Shown here: positions 1 through 5,036 of the stretch, piece by piece | Position numbering within the stretch: the stretch's first letter is position 1 | How the letters are laid out: the number at the start of each line of letters is the position of its first letter | DNA from: Chitinispirillaceae bacterium | GTDB lineage: Bacteria; Fibrobacterota; Chitinivibrionia; Chitinivibrionales; Chitinispirillaceae | DNA length: 5,036 nucleotides | Direction of reading: 5' to 3' | Assembly: GCA_016926315.1 (NCBI GenBank) | Contig: JAFGOU010000196.1 | Span: 1 to 5,036 of the forward strand | Notes under the pieces: model-generated | The model's database searches: none | What the model saw: only the letters and a program-made list of their open reading frames with translations | What the model was told of the DNA's origin: nothing | Made by a program: the position numbers and the translations under genes

Positions 1-833
1 GAAGCGATGCAGGTCTTCATGACGACCGCGGAGCCGTCCACCGGGCCGTCCCCTTCCATGCAGACGAAGCCGTCGAGAACCACGAGATCGGGCCACGTCC
101 TTTTCGCAATTTCCACGATGTTCCGGTGGATCATCTTCACGCTCCTGCGGTACGCGGGATACTGCCGGAAGCAAAAATTGATGAGCCGGTTCGGCAGGAG
201 CCTCCGCGCCCTGGAGACGGTGCCCGGCGGCAGCCGGTCAAGCAGCGTTTTCGGCGCGTCGACCTCGACGCCGCCCTTCATCCCGTGGATCATGGCCATG
301 TCCCGCCGCGCCACCAGGCCCGCCATGTTCTTTATCCCGAACGTGGCGATGGCGAAATTGTGGGTCTTGGGGATGGCGAGGGAGATCTTGTAGTCAAACT
401 CCTCCGCCCGCCGCGTGATCCTGAGGTGCGTGTCGCCGGCAATGGAGAGTATGGGGCTGCGGATGAACTCTGTGTCGCTGTCGAAGTCGGTCAACTTGAC
501 ATTGGGGTATTTCTTTTCGATTCGGCAGTAATCAAAATCTTCAAAGACCTTCGTGGTGGGAAGCCGGTTGTAGAAGGCGGTCGCCGAGGACTCCCCGACG
601 GTAATAGGCGTCTCCGGCGCGATGGTCCGTATGAACTCTATGACCGCCTCGACCGCCTCCGCGTGGGTGTTGGCGAAGTCGGGCCGCAGGGCCACCAGGT
701 TCGGTTTTATCAGGATGTTCTTCGCTCTTTGCAGCGGCCCCAGGTCTTCGCGGATGAGGGCCAGGCAGTTTTTAATGTTCTCCGTGCGGCTTTCGCCGTG
801 GACGATGGCGGCTTTCCTTTGCATAATATCCAT
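1..833 (-). CDS. DUF362 family protein, N-terminal 277 residues (runs off the left edge)
   Basis: The reverse strand is open from ATG at 833 to the window edge, so the C-terminus is missing. Hallmarks of the DUF362 family appear in order: KPNLV at residues 43-47, VGESSA at 79-84, PKTHNF at 155-160 leading into TFGIKNMAG at 164-172, His183, and LDGFVCMEGDGPVDG at 253-267. DUF362 proteins are poorly characterised. Many carry a ferredoxin-like 4Fe-4S region, but none can be judged here because the end is missing. No signal peptide is visible, so a cytoplasmic location is inferred. The start lies six bases after the stop of the upstream lipoprotein gene. A TAGG that overlaps that stop codon, five bases before the ATG, can serve as ribosome binding site, which suggests translational coupling. 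A second ATG at 824 (residue 4), preceded by GGA, is an alternative start. G+C is higher than in the upstream gene. Family assignment is confident; the biochemical role is unknown. Confidence 0.9.
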   Translation of the reverse strand, partial: MDIMQRKAAIVHGESRTENIKNCLALIREDLGPLQRAKNILIKPNLVALRPDFANTHAEAVEAVIEFIRTIAPETPITVGESSATAFYNRLPTTKVFEDFDYCRIEKKYPNVKLTDFDSDTEFIRSPILSIAGDTHLRITRRAEEFDYKISLAIPKTHNFAIATFGIKNMAGLVARRDMAMIHGMKGGVEVDAPKTLLDRLPPGTVSRARRLLPNRLINFCFRQYPAYRRSVKMIHRNIVEIAKRTWPDLVVLDGFVCMEGDGPVDGSAVVMKTCIA

Positions 834-839
834 ACACGC

Positions 840-2471
840 CTACCGCACAAAAATCTTACGCAGCTTTTTTCTGTCAGCGAAAGATATCTGCAATGGGATG
901 GTGAACCTCTTCAATTCCCCTGTTTTCGCATGCTGCAAATAAAATTCAAGCATCAACGGCCCGCCCGTTTTTACATTTTCAAAATTGAAGAAAACCACTC
1001 TCCCTACAACACGTCTCTCCTTTGATACCGTGTCGCTTCTACAAATCCCCGAGTTCAATTCCCGTACCTTTTGTACCCCCGCCCTTTCCCGTATTGCCTC
1101 GTTCATCCCTATTTGAACCAATCCGCCGACAAGTCCGAACATCATGCCGGTCATGAAACCTCTATCCAAAGCGTTCCCTATACTGCCCGTTGCCGCCTTA
1201 CTCCCCTTTAATGTCAATAGATTAAAAACCGGCAGCGGCTGTGCGTCACCGATCAGGAGCCGAGCCACGCTGTCGTTGAATGTAAAAGCGCCGTCCATGC
1301 CGACCTGATTTTTGTATTCAATTTCCAGATAAAAAGGCATCATTAAGGAATTATGCAGATTTACGTCCAGCAAAGAAATTTCACCGGCTTCCGTCAGATC
1401 ATTTACGGTAATTTTCCAGGAAGAATCTTCGTGGACGCCCACCTTCGATTTAATGTGAAAAACCGGATCGTCAAGATAGAAGTCGACGCATTTCTTTACA
1501 GCGAGCATCGTGGCGTATTCCTGTGTTTCCCTTATAGAAGATAGAAATGAAGAGGAGGATGGCGTTTTTTGCTCGGCAATCCCCCTTAAAAGCATGGCAA
1601 AAAATCCCTTCCTGGTTATTTTTTCTTCCTTGGTGAGATACTCCTTGCGCTTAGCGTAACGTTCAAAAAGTCCGGTCAGATACGCGGCGTTCCCCTCGTC
1701 CGCTATCTGTGCGACCGCCGTCACGATGACGCTTTTGACAAAAAAATTAGAGACGGCCGTTTCCAGTTTTTTCAAAGAATCTACGGCAGACCGGCTGCCC
1801 GTACCGCCAAGCTCGAACAACTGCCGGTAGGGTCCGGACGGCTTCTCGTAAAGATGCTGCCGGCACGTTTGCGTCAGACGTTCCACGTCACTGCTTGAGG
1901 CCGCGCTTGTAAACAATACAGCGTGAATCTTAGATGCAATGTTCAGAACAAGCAGGGAAAGCGGGATGTTCATACAATGCTCATAAACATCCTCCCGACT
2001 CCACCCGAGGGGACTTGCTTTGTAGAAAAACGAAGCGAGGGTGTCCGATTTTCCCCCGTGAGTAATCCTGCCTTTAAAGAATAAGAACGATTCCCACGGC
2101 ATATCTGCATTTCCCTGGGTGTACAGCAGTTGATATTTGTTTATTTCAAGAGTCGCGAGAGGTTCATTTTCCGTTTCCGTGACCACTATTCCTCGCGCAG
2201 TCAATTCTTCAACGAGGCTGTTCTTAAGAAAAAGAAATCCGTTTCCAAATCCACATACAAAAAGCTTGTTATCCTCCGTTCCGAATGATGCCGCGGGATT
2301 TAACGTGTCGAATCCCCGCCGATTATCAATGAACCGGATGTTTAATGTGTCGCGGGTCTGATACCGGAATGTCGATGGAACATGTGGTTTTACTGACAGG
2401 ATCGACGGGGCGCAGCCAATCAAGGTCAGAAGCAGGAATAACAGCGTCGGTGTTTGTATGATAGCCTGCAA
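840..2471 (-). CDS. Large outer-membrane lipoprotein of unknown function (543 aa, TTG start)
   Basis: I do not recognise a family. Residues 1-20 form a lipoprotein signal peptide: a hydrophobic run (LLFLLLT) then the lipobox LIGC with Cys20. Ala follows the Cys, so outer-membrane retention is expected. The n-region has no Lys or Arg, which is unusual. Residues about 40-150 (strand-rich, including LATLEINKYQLLYTQG) loosely recall small YajG- or PqiC-like auxiliary lipoproteins, but this is only an impression. Residues about 190-335 look helical, with a Ser-rich turn near 305-312. Residues 340-425 and 485-532 look strand-rich. They flank a Gly-rich hydrophobic segment at 429-455 (motifs GFMTGMM and GLVGGL) that could insert into or pack on a membrane. 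The start is TTG at 2471: TGA lies directly upstream in frame and AAAGGA sits seven bases before it. No in-frame ATG occurs until residue 124, far past the lipobox. It is probably co-transcribed with the DUF362 gene. Parts are clearly more A+T-rich than its neighbours. Confidence 0.85.
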   Translation of the reverse strand: MQAIIQTPTLLFLLLTLIGCAPSILSVKPHVPSTFRYQTRDTLNIRFIDNRRGFDTLNPAASFGTEDNKLFVCGFGNGFLFLKNSLVEELTARGIVVTETENEPLATLEINKYQLLYTQGNADMPWESFLFFKGRITHGGKSDTLASFFYKASPLGWSREDVYEHCMNIPLSLLVLNIASKIHAVLFTSAASSSDVERLTQTCRQHLYEKPSGPYRQLFELGGTGSRSAVDSLKKLETAVSNFFVKSVIVTAVAQIADEGNAAYLTGLFERYAKRKEYLTKEEKITRKGFFAMLLRGIAEQKTPSSSSFLSSIRETQEYATMLAVKKCVDFYLDDPVFHIKSKVGVHEDSSWKITVNDLTEAGEISLLDVNLHNSLMMPFYLEIEYKNQVGMDGAFTFNDSVARLLIGDAQPLPVFNLLTLKGSKAATGSIGNALDRGFMTGMMFGLVGGLVQIGMNEAIRERAGVQKVRELNSGICRSDTVSKERRVVGRVVFFNFENVKTGGPLMLEFYLQHAKTGELKRFTIPLQISFADRKKLRKIFVR

Positions 2472-2476
2472 TCAGT

Positions 2477-2492
2477 GATCCTTTAAACGGTT
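2477..2492 (-). promoter_or_regulatory. Ribosome binding site that decides the TTG start at 2471
   Basis: On the minus strand AAAGGA lies seven bases before the TTG codon at 2471. An in-frame TGA immediately precedes the TTG, so no earlier start is possible. The nearby ATG at about 2500 opens only a five-codon reading frame in another frame (Met-Ser-Glu-Thr-Val-stop). Confidence 0.6.
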
Positions 2493-2517
2493 TCGCTCAT
2501 GCTTCCAGATATTTACT

Positions 2518-2546
2518 AATATGCAATATGTATCGGCGCTAAACAA
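2518..2546 (-). promoter_or_regulatory. Candidate sigma-70-type promoter for the lipoprotein/DUF362 pair
   Basis: On the minus strand TTGTTT (2546-2541) and CATATT (2523-2518) are separated by 17 bases. They match three and four of the six consensus positions. Transcription would begin near 2511, giving a leader of about 40 bases before the TTG start. A small inverted repeat (ATATT, four bases, AATAT) overlaps the -10 element. The match is modest and rests on position and spacing only. Confidence 0.35.
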
Positions 2547-2563
2547 GGGCTTATCAGAAGGTA

Positions 2564-2599
2564 GCGGGACATGTCTCTCCCCCCGGGACAGAGCCCCGC
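2564..2599. repeat. Imperfect G+C-rich inverted repeat
   Basis: The outer arms GCGGG (2564-2568) and CCCGC (2595-2599) enclose CTCT (2575-2578) and AGAG (2590-2593). An alternative pairing is TGTC with GACA, and GACATGTC at 2568-2575 (offset by one base at most) is itself a palindrome. The structure is asymmetric and has no T-run. It lies just upstream of the candidate promoter for the lipoprotein gene, so it could be a regulatory site, part of a terminator of the preceding unit, or chance. Confidence 0.3.
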
Positions 2600-2631
2600 A
2601 CCCGCCATTCGTCGAGACAGGAGACTCTCAT

Positions 2632-2729
2632 ATACGGCAGGGATTTCAGGTAACAAGGCATTTCAGGGGCAGCACGTATCGACGCACGGTCGCATTCCGA
2701 CGGCTCGGCATAATCACCTGATGCCGTAT
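2632..2729. repeat. Two inverted repeats competing for one arm
   Basis: ATACGGCA at 2632-2639 is the exact reverse complement of TGCCGTAT at 2722-2729. CGGCAT at 2706-2711 is the exact reverse complement of ATGCCG at 2721-2726. The two pairings use the same 3' arm and exclude each other. The arms are short (8 and 6 bp), so chance is possible. Confidence 0.3.
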
Positions 2730-2784
2730 TGAAAAAGGGGCAGGAACCGCAACGCTATGGAAGGAATATAAATTCCAGTACCGG

Positions 2785-3783
2785 CTACTCCAGGAGCGTC
2801 CTGAATATGCCTTCATATGTCCCGGCAAACAGATACGTATCATGCACCGTCAGGGCGTAGACGTAGGTACTGTCAGGCAATCCGTTATTGGCCTCGATCC
2901 AGTTCGTGCCGTTGTTCGTGGTGAGGAACACGCCGCCGCCCTGTGTTCCGGCAAAGAGGTCCGTCCCGCTCGCCGCAAGCGCATAGATCCACATGTTCGT
3001 CAATCCGTTATCGACCGCGGTCCAACTCGTTCCGTTGTTCGTGGAGTGGAACACGCCGTCGTAGCATGTTCCGGCAAAAAGGTTCGTCCCGCTCGCCGCC
3101 AATGAGTAGACATAACTATCGCTCAATCCGTTATTGACCTCGGTCCAGCTCGTGCCGTTGTTCGTGGTGAGGAACACGCCGCCGCCATAGGTCCCGGCAA
3201 AGAGGTTCGTCCCGCTCACCGCAAGAGACATGATGTCCGTGTACGTCAATCCTGAATCGACCTCGGTCCAGCTCGTGCCGTTGTTCGTGGTGAGGAACAC
3301 GCCGTAATACGTTCCGGCAAAGAGGTTCGCCCCGGTCGCCGCAAGCGCATAGACGTACAGGTCCGTCAATCCGTTATTGACCTCGGTCCAGCTCGTGCCG
3401 TTGTTCGTGGTGAGGAACACGCCGTCGCCCCCGGTCCCGGCAAAGAGGTTCGTCCCGCTCACCGCAAGCGCCCAGACGGGAGAACTGGCTGAAAAACCGT
3501 TAGTAACCGCGCTCCAGCTTGCGCCGTTGTCCGTAGAGAGGTATACGCCGCCGTCATACGTACCGGCAAAGAGGTTCGTCCCGTTCACCGCAAAAGACAA
3601 GGCATAATCGCCCGGAGGTAGACCGCTGTTGCTTTCTGTCCATGGCGACCAGTTCGTCCCGTGCGGGTCAAAGGGGTTGTTTCTCTGATGGTTCGAACAT
3701 CCGGCAAAAAAAACAAACGCGGCAAGCGACACGCACGCGAGCCTTAGTGCCGTTCTCCGGAATCTGCCTGCAGCCAGTCGCAT
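2785..3783 (-). CDS. Lipoprotein with Asp-box-like repeats, probable seven-bladed beta-propeller (332 aa)
   Basis: The signal peptide has a basic n-region (RFRRTALR), a hydrophobic core (LACVSLAAFVFF) and the lipobox FAGC with Cys29. Ser at +2 favours the outer membrane. A short linker with NPFDP (36-40) follows. The rest is a tandem array of about 41 residues per unit, each with LFAGT, GGVFLTT, then an Asp-box-like NNGTSW. The box tryptophans are at 90, 132, 172, 213, 254 and 295. Six full units lie between a C-terminal half-unit ending at TYLFAGTYEGIFRT and an N-terminal piece (NWSPWTESNSGL, 44-55) that matches the missing half. Together they would close a seventh blade. This BNR/Asp-box fold occurs in sialidases and in binding or scaffold proteins such as YCF48-like and sortilin-like repeats. 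No sialidase catalytic residues are evident, so a binding role is inferred. The ATG is preceded closely by GGGGGAG, and the upstream gene ends 15 bases before it. Confidence 0.92.
   Translation of the reverse strand: MRLAAGRFRRTALRLACVSLAAFVFFAGCSNHQRNNPFDPHGTNWSPWTESNSGLPPGDYALSFAVNGTNLFAGTYDGGVYLSTDNGASWSAVTNGFSASSPVWALAVSGTNLFAGTGGDGVFLTTNNGTSWTEVNNGLTDLYVYALAATGANLFAGTYYGVFLTTNNGTSWTEVDSGLTYTDIMSLAVSGTNLFAGTYGGGVFLTTNNGTSWTEVNNGLSDSYVYSLAASGTNLFAGTCYDGVFHSTNNGTSWTAVDNGLTNMWIYALAASGTDLFAGTQGGGVFLTTNNGTNWIEANNGLPDSTYVYALTVHDTYLFAGTYEGIFRTLLE
2806..3594 (-). repeat. Tandem coding repeats of about 123 bp, six full units plus a partial
   Basis: The array encodes the propeller blades. Periods by box tryptophan are 42, 40, 41, 41 and 41 codons. 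A 46-base stretch is identical, third codon positions included, at 3136-3181, 3259-3304 and 3379-3424. Identity between the first and last of these extends to 59 bases (3123-3181 and 3366-3424). Another identical stretch covers the LFAGT-coding segments near 3186 and 3438. The outer units, nearest the N- and C-termini, have diverged more. Confidence 0.93.
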
Positions 3784-3798
3784 ATCTCCCCCGGAACG

Positions 3799-4689
3799 TC
3801 AGAATGGGATGGAAATGGTGAACGCCGCCGCACTCGCGCCGGCAAGCGCATAAAAAAGATTCCGCGTTTTTTCTGCTTTCGTGACCGCCTGCCAGTCAGC
3901 GTCGTGCCGAGCAACGTCGTAACTGTGGTCGGCCATATAATCATTGTAAAGATTAGCTGACCGGAGCTGGAACAGGACTCCTGCAACCCCGCATCCTGCA
4001 GCCACCGCGCCGAAGGTTATCCTGCGCACCCGGCGGCCATGCCGGTATTTATCCGCTTTGTCTGCGCTGACCGGAGCGGGTGAAGCTTTGGTATTAACGC
4101 CCTCATCTCCGACGCCATCGGCCAGGCGTCCGCCCTGCCCCCCCGCTTCGGCGGTCGTTGTCGTCTTTTCCGGCCACATGAATGAGATCGGCGCGGTTTC
4201 CTGCACCGGTATCATCTTCTTCCCTCTCGTCAACGATACCGTGCCGTTGTGAATGAACGTAATGTTTTTTATCGATACGGGCGTAGCGTTTGATTCGATA
4301 TTCAGGCCGAAGGTACTATAGGCAATGGTGCAATGTTCGAACGAAACGCCCTCGGCCTCGAACGAGACTTTTATTCCATTCCAGTCGAACGCTTCGGGCA
4401 GGGTCTTGGCGTGCGGCACATCGTTGGCAGAGGTGAAGACGATGGGTTTTTGAGGGGTACCATTGCAGACGATTTTGCCATACACCGTGATCCCGGCATA
4501 GTTCCCGAACCGCAGCACGCTCCCGGGAGCAAACGAAAGCGTCGTTTTGGAAGGGACGACGACATCCTCGGCAATGAGGTATTCGCCTGCCTTGTAGTTT
4601 CCGGAAATATCACCGTTCAATTTTTCCTGTGCCATGCAGACCCCGACGATGGATACAAGGCAGCAAGACAATTTCACCAGCTTCTTCAT
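3799..4689 (-). CDS. Exported beta-helix-like protein with C-terminal hydrophobic hairpin (296 aa)
   Basis: The start chosen is ATG at 4689, with GCGGGG five bases upstream and a good type I signal peptide (KKLVKLSCC, hydrophobic core, CMA then QE; cleavage near residue 20). The frame stays open to a TTG at 4785, but that extension has no good ribosome binding site and would bury the signal peptide. Residues about 31-155 look like a right-handed parallel beta-helix: LSFAPGSVLRFG (51-62), ITVYGKIVCNGT (67-78), KPIVFTSA (81-88), WNGIKVSF (103-110), then short strand repeats (VSFEHCTIAYSTFGLNIES, VSIKNITFIHNGT). Residues about 172-215 are a low-complexity linker rich in Thr, Ala, Gly and Pro. 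A basic patch (RHGRRVRR) precedes two hydrophobic segments (225-240 and 279-295), separated by a polar Tyr-, Asp- and Ala-rich stretch. The protein ends TISIPF, a terminal Phe such as outer-membrane proteins often have. It probably shares a transcript with the propeller gene. Function is unknown. Confidence 0.85.
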   Translation of the reverse strand: MKKLVKLSCCLVSIVGVCMAQEKLNGDISGNYKAGEYLIAEDVVVPSKTTLSFAPGSVLRFGNYAGITVYGKIVCNGTPQKPIVFTSANDVPHAKTLPEAFDWNGIKVSFEAEGVSFEHCTIAYSTFGLNIESNATPVSIKNITFIHNGTVSLTRGKKMIPVQETAPISFMWPEKTTTTAEAGGQGGRLADGVGDEGVNTKASPAPVSADKADKYRHGRRVRRITFGAVAAGCGVAGVLFQLRSANLYNDYMADHSYDVARHDADWQAVTKAEKTRNLFYALAGASAAAFTISIPF

Positions 4690-4702
4690 TTTTTCCCCGC
4701 CA
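4690..4702 (-). promoter_or_regulatory. Ribosome binding site selecting the ATG at 4689
   Basis: On the minus strand GCGGGG is followed by five A residues and then ATG. This site, together with the signal peptide that begins at this ATG, favours 4689 over the TTG at 4785. Confidence 0.6.
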
Positions 4703-4722
4703 TCCGGTGAAGAGAGAGAGAT

Positions 4723-4732
4723 GCTCCGGAGC
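4723..4732. repeat. Perfect 10-bp palindrome in the leader of the beta-helix gene
   Basis: GCTCCGGAGC reads the same on both strands. It lies between the promoter-like region and the ribosome binding site, next to a short CT run on the minus strand. It could be a protein binding site. It has no loop, so it is a poor RNA hairpin. Confidence 0.35.
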
Positions 4733-4746
4733 GCACTTTCAGGAAT

Positions 4747-4785
4747 CGATATAAAAAAGATATAAAAAGTCTGTATGGAAAACAA
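4747..4785 (-). promoter_or_regulatory. A+T-rich promoter-like region with 11-bp tandem repeat
   Basis: On the minus strand TTTTTATATC occurs twice in tandem (4768-4759 and 4757-4748), with an 11-base period. TTGTTT at 4785-4780 lies 15 bases before the first TATATC, a weak -35/-10 pair with a short spacer. The region sits about 60 bases upstream of the ATG at 4689, where a promoter for the beta-helix/propeller pair would be expected. Confidence 0.35.
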
Positions 4786-4797
4786 GGGAAAATGCTA

Positions 4798-5036
4798 TTA
4801 ACGGGAAACCGGGCCGGTTTCGTCAGGGAGTCCGCTGTTCCTGACGCGCCATATCCCGGCGAGCAGACTGCCGATGATGCTGTGAACGGCGCTGGAGATC
4901 GCCGCGGGAACCGCCGTCGCGGGATCGGAAAAATTGTTTTTTGACAGCACGACGCCGAGCCCTGAATTCTGCATCCCGACTTCGATCGATATGGTCTGCC
5001 GTGCCCGCATGTTTTTTGCCGTGATCATCGACGCCA
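4798..5036 (-). CDS. Bile acid:sodium symporter (BASS) family transporter, C-terminal 78 residues (runs off the right edge)
   Basis: The frame is open from the right edge to TAA at 4800-4798. The visible part contains RQTISIEVGMQNSGLGVVLS followed by NFSDP and AVPAAISSAVHSIIGSLLAGIWR. This is the last conserved block of BASS transporters: the E-x-G-x-Q-N motif corresponds to the Glu and Gln that bind sodium in the bacterial ASBT homologue structures (E260 and Q264 in the Neisseria protein). The AVPAA...LLAGIWR stretch is the final transmembrane helix. A hydrophilic tail of about 16 residues follows. The protein is expected in the inner membrane, importing an organic anion with sodium; the substrate cannot be told from this end. 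The ATG at 5028 is internal, because the conserved motif follows it too closely for it to be the start. The 108-base gap to the next gene, with promoter-like sequence, suggests it is not functionally tied to the envelope genes. Confidence 0.92.
   Translation of the reverse strand, partial: ASMITAKNMRARQTISIEVGMQNSGLGVVLSKNNFSDPATAVPAAISSAVHSIIGSLLAGIWRVRNSGLPDETGPVSR
4805..4821. repeat. 7-bp perfect inverted repeat at the end of the transporter gene
   Basis: On the minus strand GAAACCG, three bases, CGGTTTC can form a stable hairpin. It lies within the last codons of the transporter gene, just before its TAA stop. No T-run follows directly (a T-rich stretch begins about 15 bases on), so it is only a weak terminator candidate. 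Confidence 0.3.

Larger units (their letters stand above)
2472..2784. other. 313-base intergenic region, no supported gene
   Basis: The gap lies between the propeller lipoprotein gene and the 543-residue lipoprotein gene, both on the minus strand. Short open frames on both strands here have no recognisable domain, compositional support or convincing ribosome binding site. Visible content: a candidate promoter at 2518-2546; a G+C-rich foldable patch at 2564-2599; two inverted repeats sharing one arm (2632-2639 with 2722-2729, and 2706-2711 with 2721-2726); and a weak A+T-rich hairpin (GGAAT, ATAA, ATTCC) at 2763-2776, nine bases after the propeller stop codon. None of the hairpins is directly followed by a T-run on the minus strand, so no clear intrinsic terminator is present. 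Confidence 0.7.

Noticed and set aside
126..1025. A 299-codon plus-strand open frame
   Set aside because: It covers the DUF362 gene on the opposite strand and runs into the lipoprotein gene. Its translation is Arg/Gly/Asp-rich without domain features, whereas the minus strand shows clear DUF362 motifs.
1551..1562. A plus-strand AGGAGGA followed by ATG-like sequence
   Set aside because: It is the reverse complement of the Ser-rich stretch (residues 305-309) of the lipoprotein and opens no meaningful frame.
2763..2776. A GGAAT/ATTCC hairpin after the propeller stop as an intrinsic terminator
   Set aside because: The stem is only five A+T-rich pairs and is not followed by a T-run on the minus strand.
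2521..2843. Short open frames on both strands (66 codons plus, 65 codons minus)
   Set aside because: They have no recognisable domain and atypical composition. One overlaps the 3' end of the propeller gene.
2806..3594. The regularly spaced repeats as a possible CRISPR array
   Set aside because: The repeats are about 123 bp, lie in frame within one coding sequence, are contiguous rather than separated by unique spacers, and encode a known blade pattern.
2842..3607. Plus-strand open frames over the propeller gene
   Set aside because: They are antisense shadows of the 123-bp repeat array, and the same short peptide pattern recurs because the DNA repeats.
3744..3986. An 80-codon minus-strand frame across the junction of the two envelope genes
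   Set aside because: It overlaps the end of the beta-helix gene and the start of the propeller gene in another frame. Both of those have strong protein features.
4333..4710. A 125-codon plus-strand open frame, and an 80-codon minus-strand frame at 4371-4613
   Set aside because: Both are shadows of the beta-helix-coding frame, which has a signal peptide and patterned strands.
4690..4785. A 32-residue N-terminal extension of the beta-helix protein starting at TTG 4785
   Set aside because: It has no good ribosome binding site, it overlaps promoter-like sequence, and it would place a normal signal peptide internally. ATG 4689 has a proper upstream site.

Overview
The window appears to come from a Gram-negative bacterium. 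Two predicted proteins carry lipoboxes (type II signal peptides) with no Asp at +2, which suggests the outer membrane. A third has a type I signal peptide. Starts are preceded by short purine-rich ribosome binding sites. The N-terminus of the propeller lipoprotein (Cys, short polar linker, then an NPFDP motif) resembles, from memory, lipoproteins of Fibrobacterota/Chitinispirillia-type bacteria. That placement is a low-confidence inference.

All five supported genes are on the minus strand, so the window reads from right to left. (1) 4798-5036 is the C-terminal end of a bile acid:sodium symporter (BASS) family transporter, cut by the right edge. (2) After a 108-base gap with a promoter-like region and an 11-bp tandem repeat comes an exported beta-helix-like protein (3799-4689) with a C-terminal membrane-hairpin-like module. 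(3) Fifteen bases further is a lipoprotein (2785-3783) made almost entirely of 41-residue Asp-box-like repeats, most simply a seven-bladed propeller. (4) A 313-base non-coding gap holds several inverted repeats and a plausible promoter. (5) Next is a 543-residue lipoprotein of unknown function (840-2471) that starts with TTG. (6) Six bases after its stop is the start of a DUF362 family protein (1-833), cut by the left edge.

The tight spacing suggests two transcription units: beta-helix protein plus propeller lipoprotein, and unknown lipoprotein plus DUF362 protein. Three consecutive genes encode envelope proteins with no recognisable catalytic motif, so the centre of the window is an uncharacterised cell-envelope cluster. 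The best-supported unusual features are the near-identical DNA repeats in the propeller gene, the loss of the Asp in most of its Asp boxes, and the fusion of a beta-helix-like domain to a C-terminal hydrophobic hairpin. I see no RNA genes, mobile elements or CRISPR arrays, and nothing that clearly demonstrates a new system.
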